NCBI GenBank assembly: GCA_029851415.1
Contig: CM056742.1
Span: 191,995,344-192,059,343 of the forward strand
DNA: 64,000 nucleotides
DNA from: Eretmocerus hayati
Lineage: Eukaryota > Arthropoda > Insecta > Hymenoptera > Aphelinidae
Direction of reading: 5' to 3'
Positions 1 to 11,100 of this stretch are shown here, piece after piece (the stretch's first letter is position 1; each line of letters starts with the position of its first letter). A program made the position numbers and the translations under genes. The notes beneath the pieces were generated by a model. That model was not told where the DNA came from and did no database searches. It saw nothing but the letters and a program-made list of their open reading frames with translations.

Positions 1-866
1 TCGAATTCACCTACTCTCCTGATTTTCAGAGGCTGGAGATGAGATACATAACCGTAGAGCGAAATCGTAATTTCAAAAAAAGTGGCAAAAAATGGATAAA
101 TCGACTTTATTTGAAAAACCCTCGATGGAATATTTTCATTTTTGTTGGAAAATGATGTCGAGGTGATCCCGAGACATACCTCAGAGGAATTCCTGACGTT
201 CACGCAACTTGACCTTTTTCGTCCTTCCGGCTCACCGTGAATACCTCATACCCTAATACTCAATTGTGAGAACTGATAGAAATCTATGATAGTAAGGTCT
301 AAGTTGATCATTATTACTCGCAAAGGTAGGATCCTTTGTACCCTGAAGTCAAGTTTTTACGTCTACACACAGCTCAAATACTTTGTGCTCGGATTTCTGA
401 TAATTTTTATTCCATTGGTTCTTCTGTCTGGGTGATCGTCGATCGTGATTATTTGGTACATCTGCAACGAAATTTCCCGTCAGATCGTGCGAAATTTCTC
501 AACGACCTCGAGTGCTCGAGGACTGTCGTGCCATTGTAGCGAGCTTAATTCATCTTCTCTTCTTTTTTCTTTGAGAATTTGCAACCGAGATGGGAAGAGG
601 GGGGGGGGGAGTACCAAGCTTGATATGGTGAGGAACCTTCTTCTGAAGAAGCTCGTCAGTCCTGTAGTATTCAAATCCGACAAGAAGCTTGTAGTTGCCG
701 AACACCCCATCTGTAGACCTTAATCTGCATTTTACTGGATGTTAATGGTGCAAAATATGGGATAAATTGTAAGCTATTGTCAAAATTCAACTCGTATTCG
801 ACAATTCACTGGGTAACGCAAATTGCAAGAGTAGCGGGAAAAAATAGAAACGACTGATTGAAGGTA
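1..866. other. intronic sequence upstream of importin-5 exon a
   Basis: No exon, RNA gene or clear transposon was recognised here. It is presumed intron, because exon a needs an upstream coding exon. A G homopolymer lies at 599-609. Short ORFs at 336-723 have no recognisable motifs and overlap each other on both strands, so they are treated as chance. Confidence 0.6.
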
Positions 867-1633
867 CAGGCAGCCCCCGCTATTCGCGGTCCCGTTATTC
901 GCGGAATTCGCTTATTCGCGGTTTCTGATTTGCGGTATCCCCCCGTATTCGCGGGGCCCTGACTCGCTTATTCGCGGTTTGGATCTGGATATTAGAGATA
1001 ATTCACCTCATGAAATGTGAATTTTCGATGGATTTCATTCAAGTGTCTCATCCCAAAACAACTTTGTGATTGAGTGTTCATCATTTTCAGGGTGTTGGTA
1101 TTGTTATTGTTTCCTGAGACTGATTAATTAGTTATATGACAAAGTTGTTGTTACACTATCTAGATTCTTGTCATGACACAGTACGTGAAAAAGAATGCAT
1201 ATCCGTCAATCAGAAAACGTGATCATAAACTGTGAGCCTTTCGGAGAAATTGAAAATGTTGAATTTGCCTGCCACTAAAACTTCCTATGGCCACTTACCA
1301 GACATTGTTGCTGACTATGTTTGTCAATCTCGCTAGTCAAAAGTAATAGAGCCCTTCACTCGCACGCTCGTGACTGATTGTTTCCACAGATTTTGGAGTG
1401 AATCACAGTAGTTTTTCAATCGTATCAGACTGTTACTTCGTATCTTTCATATATTAATTCATTTTGCTGGGCTTATTACATGAATTTATCATCTAAAGAT
1501 GATGTGTCGAGTTTTTTAGTTACTCACGGATCCACATATGTATACGTAATCCCCCTTTTCCCATAAGCCCAAGGTTCCGGTATTCGCGGCATTTTCTTTA
1601 TACGCATTAACCGCGAATAGCGGGGGCTGCCTG
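867..1633. mobile_element. non-autonomous pogo/Tigger-like DNA transposon with TA target duplication
   Basis: The 767-bp element has perfect 23-bp terminal inverted repeats, 867-889 and 1611-1633. They begin CAGGCAGCCCCCGCTATTCG. It is flanked by TA at 865-866 and TA at 1634-1635. The subterminal word TTATTCGCGG recurs several times just inside the ends. The CAG..CCCGC.ATTCGCGG style of end is typical of pogo/Tigger elements of the Tc1-mariner superfamily. No transposase ORF remains inside, so it would need a helper in trans. Confidence 0.85.
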
Positions 1634-2048
1634 TACTTACTAGTCAATGACTTTTTGTCCATATTGATTAAAATTTTTTTTCAACTTTTGCTACATGATC
1701 ATTTGTCGAATACACAGTATTAACTAGCTTGTACCCTTCAGTAGCTCAGCTAAGCCAAGAGAGAACTCGAAAAAATGTGATCAAAATTCAGCCAGCTCGG
1801 TGACCGTAATGCCTTAGAGGAAACGAAACAAAGCTAGTAATATATTCATAATATGTCTCATCAATTGCTCAGCTTGAGCTCATTCAACTGAATACTCGAG
1901 TGAAAAAATTCTTGCAGCGAAATGATTCACGATCTCTTCTAGAGAACATTTTTTCACGGATAAACGTCAGTGGCTCGAATTTAGTCTCTCATCTTTATTG
2001 ATCTAGAACTTGGAATTCTGCACTAATTTTCTCTCTTGTCTGCTTTAG

Positions 2049-2198
2049 GAGGCCTATAAAAATTTGCCAGTAGAAAACAAAGTACACTTGCTGCTTCGAT
2101 TCACCTGTGATGTGGGAGTCACTGAAGAGTTGCGTGGAATGGCTGCGATCCTCTTGCGGCGATTATTTTCTTCTGAATTCATGGAATTCTATCCTAAG
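2049..2198 (+). CDS. IPO5: importin-5 exon a (first visible; N-terminal HEAT region)
   Basis: This exon encodes 50 residues in phase 0 at both ends, from EAYKNLP to EFMEFYPK. The motif [11 protein letters not shown] is the well conserved second HEAT helix of the importin-5 N-terminus, which contributes to RanGTP binding in beta-karyopherins. The acceptor is TTTAG before 2049 and the donor is GTATCG at 2199. The preceding coding exon must end near the codons for the conserved Gln-Ala-Glu that precedes EAY, and it is not in this window. A 9.2-kb intron follows. Confidence 0.93.
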
Positions 2199-5100
2199 GT
2201 ATCGTTTCCTGATGTCTGAAATTATTCTGCAATGAATAACAAGTCTATTCGATTCAAAAAGATGTGACTCAGAATATTTCCGTAGAGTCATACTACGGAA
2301 TATTTCTTTTTTACTGTCGCTATGATGTCAGGCTGATCTCAGATGCAAAAATATACAGATAAGATGTGTTTCAAAATTTAATATCTTTTTCTTCTATGGT
2401 GAGCCTGAGGCTCGCGGGCCGGACGTAAAAACTACAGTTTCCAGACTGGAGTGTCCGAATTAAGTTTTTTAATATGTTTCCAACCGTGAAGCCTTAAAAA
2501 CGACGTGTTGGACCCTGCCTGTTTCAGACGAAGTTACTTCAATAGAGTTTGTATGCATGGCTCCAAGGATTCTACAAATCAAAAGATGAAACATTTTTCG
2601 GGTAAAAAGTACGCACTGGTGCAATGGATTCTTTCATGGGATGACGGAATTGTCTCGAAACCCAGGGTCACTAACGTAATAACGAGGAAGAGCGTATCTT
2701 TTTCTCGTTCTAACAACCTTCTTTTTGATTTTGAGAGTTCGTAATGAGCTCTCAAAAGAAGAAGAATCATTTTCATTTTATGCTCACACCGTTCGATCAC
2801 CGGCATCTGACTAGCTCAAATTGACTCAACTAAAAGTATTTTGCATCCGAATCTGGCTTGACAATTTGTATTCTCACAGTGATATGCTAGTAATTCTAGT
2901 AAATTAGCTGTGCATCGTTGCCATAGGATGGTTCTATTCTTTTTTGATGTGGGACATCGTGTAGAACATGGTAGCATGAAATTGAACAATTTTGGCCTGT
3001 AAAAAGAATTACAATCGTCAAATACTGCGCGATTTAGCATTTTTTTGCATTATTTTGCTTGTGGCTGTGTAGTTTTGGTATTTAAATTGTCCTATGTGGT
3101 ACCATGTTGTACACAATGAAATTTGCTCAATATTCAAAACAGAATCATGTCTGATTCGCTAAAAGTAGCGATAAAGGTGAAAATTGACAACATTTTCTTT
3201 GATTTCTCATTTCGAGAAAAGTCAACCGATAATTGGAGTGACACTGCTGGAGGATATAGTCCTTGTTAACTTCTTCATACATGGAAAGAATCAAGTTGAT
3301 CCATCCATAAACAACCGAGCTATACAATTTGTTTACCCAAAATTGTTGTTTTATGCGATAGCTGACAAAAATTACTTAGCGTACCAAAGTTGTTTTGAAA
3401 AATCTGGTAGGTACCTGGAACCCTCTACTACAATATACAATGATGAAACTGGTCAATTTTTCAGAACAAACCCGTCCTGGAGCCTTTTGTTTATAAAAAT
3501 TGGAAAATAGACTTTTCGTTTTGCACGTTGAGAATACTATAGATATCGATCCAGTCTTTTCTGCATCATATTGTGCAATTTTTTCTCTAAATTTGGGGGG
3601 AGAGGGGGACATTTCTCTACAACCTTTTGATTCGGAGATACCGATTTTGTTTTAAAAATTGATGCCGTTCAAACGATCAAAAAGTAAGAGCTCAAATTCA
3701 GGGTGATAGTAAAGGACAGTTTGAAGTTTATTATAAAAAATATTGGATATACATAGCTCATCTCATCACTTTTTTCCAGCAAGTGACAGCTGATGTCCAA
3801 CTTCGTTTGGATGGAAAGAACTACAGGGAGGCGTGGCGGGGGTACAGGAATCCCTCTGTATTCGCGGACTTTTTATTCGCGGTTTTGGTTATTCGCGATT
3901 GGCCAATTGCGGCACTCCCTCCGTATTCGCGGTCCTTGGCCTCGGTTATTCGCGAATTTGATCCCGGGTGGAACGATAGTATCGATTTTCTAATCACACG
4001 CTAAGTCTCCAATTCACTGCTCAAATTCGTACTCACTGATTTGTGAATGAATGTAGTTAGCAATGGTAATAAGAATCGCAACTCGGGTCAAATCACATCA
4101 AGATTTTTGTATGTTTTTATTTGCATTGCTAACTTTGATACTCTGGTATACTATTTCACTAGAGATATTTCGACAAGTTTCACAAAACGGTGGCCCCAAA
4201 TCAGAAGAAACCTTCAGAGAAAAGTAGTAAAAGGAAGAAAGAAGTGATGAATATCGGTGAAAAACTCAATATTTTGGAGATGCTGGAAGAAGGAGAAAAA
4301 GTGGGTTATGTTGCTCAAAATTTCAAAGTCAATGAGCCAACGATTCGGTCAATTCGTGAGTATCAAACACGGTTTCGAAGCACTGCTAGCCCCTTTCAGA
4401 GATTTGTATGAAGATACTTGAAAGCGTACTAGACAATCAAAATTACCTGATTTTTTTTTCAAAAGTAACAATGGCTACGACTTTTATAATCAATTTGTAG
4501 CTTCACTTGTATGAAGAGGAATCAATTCTGAATATGGTCCGGGGAATTGAGCTTCTTCTGTGAGCTCAAGACGTAACCCTTAATTTCCCATAAGAGCAAT
4601 GTCTTTTCATCCGTGGTTTTTGTATTCGCGGTACTTTGCTGATACGTATCTCCGCGAATGCGGAGGGATTCCTGTACTCTCGCGGCTCCGCAGAAACCGA
4701 GGCGCAACCTTGAAATTTGAGCTCGCGGGGTTTTTGAAGATTCAGGTTTCGCTGAAGCAATTTTCACCATTCCCCTTCTGAAATGGGGTAGCTTCTCGAA
4801 AAAATAACATTGGTAAACATTTCAGAACGATTCGATCATTCATTTCATGTGTGAATGGGTATGCACAAACAAGTATCTCTAGAATAATTCAATTATTAAT
4901 CCATCTTTACTTTTCCATTGGGAGGATTCCGATTGTACCAGGAAGATGACATATTTGCAGGAATAACGAAATAGATAATTTTGAAAATATGACTTTCAAA
5001 GTTGGAAAACTTCCATATTTTCCGAATTTTCTACTCCGCTTTTCCTTTAAAATGTCATCTTCCATGTACAATCCAAACGCTCTCCTAGTGAGAGAGTGGA

Positions 5101-8100
5101 GATAAATTGATAATTGAATCATTCTAGAGATACTTATATGCGGATACCCCATTTACACATGGAATAAATGGTCGAATCGTTTTGAAATGTTCACCAATGT
5201 TATTTTTTCGAGAAGCTCCCCCATTTAAAAAAATGATGAAAATTGCTTCAGTAAAACCTGAAAATATCTTCAAAGAATCCGCGAGCTCGAGTTTCAAGGT
5301 TGGGCCTCGGTTTCTGTGGAGCCGCGGCACACCTCCGCCGCGTCGCGGGAGTACCTTCACCACGCCTCTCTGTAGCTCTTTTCATCCAAACGAAGTTGGA
5401 CATCAACTGTCACTTGCTGGAAAGAAGAGATGAGATCAGGTATGTATACCCAATATTTTTTATAATAAACTTCAGACTGTCCTTCACTATTACCCTAAAT
5501 TTGAGCTCTTAATCTTCAATCATTTAAACAATATCGATTTTCGAAACAAAATCGATATCTCCGAATCAAAAGGTCGTAGACAAATGTCTTCTTCCCCGAA
5601 ATCTAGAGAGAAAATAGCACAATGTGATGCAGGCAAGAGTGTATCAATATCTATCTTCTTCTCAGTCCCCCTGCAAAACAAATAAGGTAGATGTCCCGGT
5701 CTATCTCGTGTAAAAAAAAAAACATCTCGCAGAAAGTCTGGCAAAATATGTCTTTCTCAAGGTCTCGTAGTAAGTATGTATGGCTCACCAGACTCAGTGA
5801 AACTTTTGATGGTGTCGCTGAAAGTCTGGCTCATCCAGCCAGACTCAAATCAAGACTCGATGTAGATCAGGATGATGATGGAAAGTCTCGCCAACTGTCT
5901 GCCGGATTTTGCCAGACCATTAGCGAGATTTCATGTTCATTCGTATTGTCGAGTGTGGCAGATAAGGTAGATGTCCGGGTTTGAGGGCCACTGTACGTAT
6001 CTATGGGACACATGATGAAAATCGATTTTCCCAGAAAAACTAATACATCTCGACACTGAGTAATGATTTTGAGATCAACCTTTGATATTTGCAAACTAAT
6101 TCGAAAAAGATTCACAATTCCATAACGAGTATTTAATTAAAAAATTGTCTGTGAAGCTGATCCGCGCCCTCGTCTGCAATGGACTGCTCGGCCCAACCGT
6201 TCACCGGGCATGAAAGTGCCCGATGAGCTATCCTTAATAAATGAACTAATCAACTGTTAGCCGTGCAGAAATGTTTTAAAATGGTTGGTAAGACGTTATT
6301 TTTCCTATATCTGATTGATTTGAGCTTTGCTTCAATGAGATTCTTTAAATATAACAGTGTTTCATTTCACGTACCGCGGTGGCTCAGATGTCCGTAGCTA
6401 TGGAACAGTCAGAGCGGTGTTTCATTTCCTAGGTGCATTTGTACCCAGCAAATAGTACTTTGTACGAGGATTTTTGCGACGTTTGGGTGATATTTATAAA
6501 CAAACTTAAAACCAATCATGAGGCCGTCGTGCACTCAAATAGCTCAGTATAACAAGTTAACCTGAATATTATCCATGTCTGCCTTCATAACCTCAAAGTC
6601 ACCTAGTTCTGCATGGAAGGGTTGTGTTGTATACACCTTTCTTCTAAATTATGGATGCAGCTACATCACTCCAAATTGGTGTCAATAAATGCGTTCCCTG
6701 ATAAGCAAGAAATATAAGGATCAAAGTTTGTGAGAGTGCGAACATTAGATTGGCTCTTTTGCCCTTCGACAAAGGATGTGTATCTGATATACCACTGACA
6801 CACATGCTTCACCTTTCTGTCCAAGACACTTCAGTACAAATAAAGTGAATGAGTTACGTACTAAAGATCATATGATCTCTCCCATTGTGAGGCTCCATCA
6901 CCCTCTGATATTTCTAAGTCAAGCAACTCAAGCGCTTGGATTCAGGTAACAGCATGAAGAAGTATTACCAGTCTCTACCTCAAAATCATCACTTGTTCCT
7001 ATGAAATCTTTGAATGCAATAATATTTCCAATCCATGTGTATTTTGTTTTCATAATGGAGGTAGTTGTCGCAAGAGACTCATTCCAAACATGAAGTTTTA
7101 TGTATATCCTAAGCCATAGAGCAAAGCCTTTGGGAAGACAAGTACTGCTCATGCATTCTGAGATTTGCTGAGTTTTCCAATCAATTAGTCCTTTAAAATT
7201 GACTCATATGCAAAAAGAGGAATAATTTTTTACCACAATGACCTTCTAGCAGTTTTTGACTTTGATAATTTCAGGTTGTCAAGATAGTTGAATCAAAACA
7301 TTCAACCTTCTTCTTACGCAAAAAACCACTGGCACACACTACAATTTGGCTTTACGCTCTTGCTACTTTTTCTGAGCCCTTTAAAGGAACTCCCGCGAGT
7401 TGTGTTAAAACAACTCGCCTATGTTTACACCAATTTTGAGGTTAGTTCTCCACCTTGGAGGGAAAACCGAACTTCCCTTCAATTGTAGGTAAATTTGTCT
7501 CCAGTTAGAGGCATCCCGAGATCCCTGCAAGCTTGAAGGGGAAAAAGCCTGTAGTTAAAGGCTTCTTTCCCTCCAAGAGATTTAGAGTGAGTGTTTTTGG
7601 TGTCCCATGATACGGACATTGTGCGTGGAACACCACGGCCACAGGAAGAAGATTCTGTCTCATAATCGGGACATGAACTAGATCTCCATAATTTGCCTGT
7701 GAATTCAATTGATCCGACAAAACGAGGATGATACTTAACTTGACTTTCTGAGGATCTTAGACCATGCTCCACGTATACCAGAAGAGAGAAACGTCCATTT
7801 ATACGATATTACCGCGATTTGAAGCTAAAACCTCCCCACCCCTATCGAAAAGTGCGCCATATTACGGACACTTACCTTAGTCAATTACGCAATTTTTGTA
7901 AATAAATGGCTCCAGGACGGGTTTGTTTCGAATATAATAATTTGTGACTGGGTTTACTCAGGCACATCCAGGCAGAACCTGGTTTAATTTTGTGGGTTAC
8001 TTACTCTATATTTTGCATGTTGAGAGGGAGCATGAAATGATAAGAGCAAGGTGATGGAGTTAAGCACCGAAGCTTTAATGAAAATAAATAAGAGGAAGTC

Positions 8101-11100
8101 GAAACATATTTACAGAATATCGGGGACGGTCGCTGATTGGACGCTTGGCACGGTCGGCGATTTGACCTCGTGTGGTCAGGAAGCTGCACCGGGCTCCTCG
8201 AATAATCCACTAAATACAGGGTCGGTTGCGAGACCACTGCACCAGGTCTAATATGCACGCGCGTACCGTGACTTTGTGTAGCGGCGACGAGGAAACGCGC
8301 GGCAAAAACGGAGTAGAATTGAGCGAGCGACGGCACGTGCTCATCCAACCGAATACGACGTAAGTCTGCCGCCGGCAGCGTGGTGATGATGAAATGGCGC
8401 GCGAGGGGAGGGAGCGCGAGGGGAAGTATGGCTACTGCTATATCTATAACCCGCGCGGGCCCGTCTCGCTATAGTGTGCTTTCTCTCTCTCTCTCTTACC
8501 TTAAAAATGTCCTCTCCTTCGCTCGGCTCTTGCTGAAACAATAACTTTGTGATTAGATTATAAATTGTATTACTTGGCCCAGGAGAGAGGCAGGACGGAT
8601 ATTACTCATCCGTCACAAATTGACCAGTCTCATCATTGCATATTGTAGTAGAGGGTTTCAGGTATCTACCGGATTTTCCAAAAAAACTTTATAACGCTAA
8701 GTAATGTTTGTCAGCTAGTGCAGAAAATAACAATTTTGGATAAACAAATTGTATAGCTCGGTTGTTTATGAATAGATTGACTTGATTTTTTCTATGTATA
8801 TGAGTCATTCTGGAGCAAGCTGGACAAAACCGTCACCAGGGGGGTCTGAGAAAATTCTGCAAAAATTTTTTTCCATCAGTACTATGTTGAAATAGTACGA
8901 AAAAATTTTTTTCAGATTTTTTCGGCCCCCCCTATGGGCCCCAGGGCCCATGAAAGGGCCATATTAGGCCCTTTTTTAGCCTATGCTAGGAAAATCATAG
9001 TTCCAACGCCATTCAATATTTTTCAACGTACTTTGGCGCATTTTTCTCGTCAAGACTAGTACTTTTAAAAAAAAATTTGTCCAAGGCCACTTAGTGAGCC
9101 TGACGACTTCTGCAAGCTAATTATTGAGAGCAAATTTTAGCGATTTTTGGGCCTGCTTCAAAGCGATCTAGCTCCTACTAGACATATGATAATCGACTTC
9201 TGCAGGTGGTCATTTTAAAGGTCTTGAAAAAACCTACAATTTGACCACCTGCAGATGTCGATTATCGTACCTTTTATAGGAGCTATAGTCGATACAAGTT
9301 GAGCTATTTACGAAAAAGTCGAAAATTCAGGACTCGATTCCAAAAATATATCTTAATTTTCTTTCACGAAACTTGTGCGAAAATGTTCTTTCAGACATCT
9401 ACTTTCAATAAAAAAAATTTGGCGGAGGTTATTTTTTTTGATTTTTTTCGCCGAGCATTACAAAATGCCGCATTTCGTGGTTTTAGCAAAAACGGCATCA
9501 TCGACCACGGATACATATGCTCCCATCTGGACTGATGTGCACCAATCTGTGTGAAAGTACTCCTCAAAGTACCCCCAAGTACGTGTAAGAAGTTGCGGGG
9601 ACGAGCCTTCAGCCAGGAGCGAGCTGTAGGTTCTATTTACCGTGTCAAAAATAGGCATTATTTTGGCTATTCGAGCGTAAGCGACCGAGAGCATGATTTG
9701 GCTTGTTCTGACTTACAAATGAGATAATGAGCTAGAATGAGGATCCAAACATACTTTTCCGACTCAAAATGACCATCTCAACACAATTCCGAGGTCAGCT
9801 TTGCTCTAAATAGTCGTCCCTCTGCCCCTCAAGAACTTAGATTCTGTCGACGGGTTCTGACACCGTTGAGGCACTAGACGACATTCTAGAGCTAAACTGA
9901 CCTCGGAATTGTGTTCAGATGGTCATTTTGAGTCGGAAAAATATGTTTGGATCCTCATTCTAGCCCATTATCTCATTTGTAAGCCAGAACGAGTAAAATC
10001 ATGCTCTCGGTCGCTTACGCTCGAATAGCCAAAATAATGCCTATTTTGGACACGGTGAATAGAACCTACAGCTCGCTCCTGGGTGGAGGCTCGTCCCCGC
10101 AACTTCTTACACGTACTTGGGGGTACTTTGAGGAGTACTTTCACACAGATTGGTGCACATCAGTTCAGATGGGAGCATATGTGACCGTGGTCGATGATGC
10201 CGTTTTTGCTAAAACCACGAAATGCGGCATTTTGTAACGCTTGGCAAAAAAAATCAAAAAAAATAACCTCCGCCAAATCTTTTTTACTGAAAGTAGATGT
10301 CTGAAAGAACATTTTCGCACAAGTTTCGTGAAAAAAATTAAGATATATTTTTCGAATCGAGTCCTGAATTTTCGACTTATTCGTAAATAGCTCAACTTGT
10401 ATCGGCTATAGCTCCTATAAAAAGTACGATAATCGACTTCTGCAGGTGGTCAAATTGTAGGTTTTTTCAAGACCTTTAAAATGACCACCTGCAGAAGTCG
10501 ATTATCACATGTCTAGTAGGAGCTAGATCGCTTTGAAGCAGGCCCAAAAATCGCTAAAATTTGCTCTCAATAATTAGCTTGCAGAAGTCGTCAGGCTTAC
10601 TAAGTGGCCTTGGACAATTTTTTTTTCAAAAGTACTAGTCTTGACGAGAAAAATGCGCCCAAGTACGTTAAAAAATATTGAATTGCGTTGGAACTATGAT
10701 TTTCCTAGGATAGGCTAAAAAGGGCCTAAAATGGCCCTTTCATGGGCCCTGGGGCCCATAGGGGGGCCGAAAAAATCTGAAAAATTTTTTCCGTACCATT
10801 TCAACATAGTACTGATGGAAAAAAATTTTTGCGGAATTTTCCCAGACCCCCCTGGTGACGGTTTTGTCCAGCTTGCTCCAGAATGACTCATATAGAAGTC
10901 AACAAGGACTATAGGCTCCAGCAGTGACACATCAGTCGGTTGACTTTTTTTAAAATGAAAAATCAAAGAAAATTTCGTCATTTTTTGCCTTTATTGCCAA
11001 TTTGAGCCACTTACATGCAAGATCGAAAGATGAATTTTGTTTTGAATATTTAGGGATTTCCATTGTGTACAACATGGTACCATCACATGAAACAATCTAA

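Larger units (their letters stand above)
2880..5684. repeat. foldback repeat family A, copy 1 (two inverted arms around about 5010)
   Basis: The left arm around 3510-4900 and the right arm around 5110-5684 are inverted copies. For example, 3778-3840 matches the reverse complement of 5365-5427, and 4830-4895 matches 5095-5205. The outer part 2880-3510 matches, inverted, 10897-11325 and 29770-30390. The left arm is interrupted by the transposon 3845-4674, and the right arm has no such insertion. Right-arm similarity stops abruptly near 5684. No protein is encoded by the family as far as I can see. Confidence 0.75.
8801..10890. mobile_element. 2.09-kb palindromic foldback element, family B copy 1, with TA duplication
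   Basis: The left end TGAGTCATTCTGGAGCAAGC is mirrored exactly at the right end. The arms stay complementary to a short centre around 9820-9885. Examples are 8835-8870 with CACCAGGGGGGTCTG against 10843-10860, and 9458-9700 against 10001-10240. TATA lies on both sides. Comparison with the family A sequence at 29978-29995 indicates a TA duplication on insertion. Mirrored ORFs in the arms are not conserved in the second copy (52579-54661), so the element appears non-coding. Confidence 0.88.

Noticed and set aside
6370..6450. Possible tRNA-like sequence with GGTGGCTCAGATG
   Set aside because: Only a box A-like word is present. No box B or acceptor pairing could be found.
8001..8348. 115-residue minus-strand ORF as a gene
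   Set aside because: The open frame follows from the high GC content of the CpG-rich patch, and no domain or splice signal supports it.
9458..10237. A 78-residue ORF present on both arms of the 8801-10890 palindrome, looking like a conserved protein
   Set aside because: The two copies are the same DNA read from opposite arms. In the related element at 52579-54661 the equivalent frame is broken by stop codons, so there is no evidence of selection for coding.
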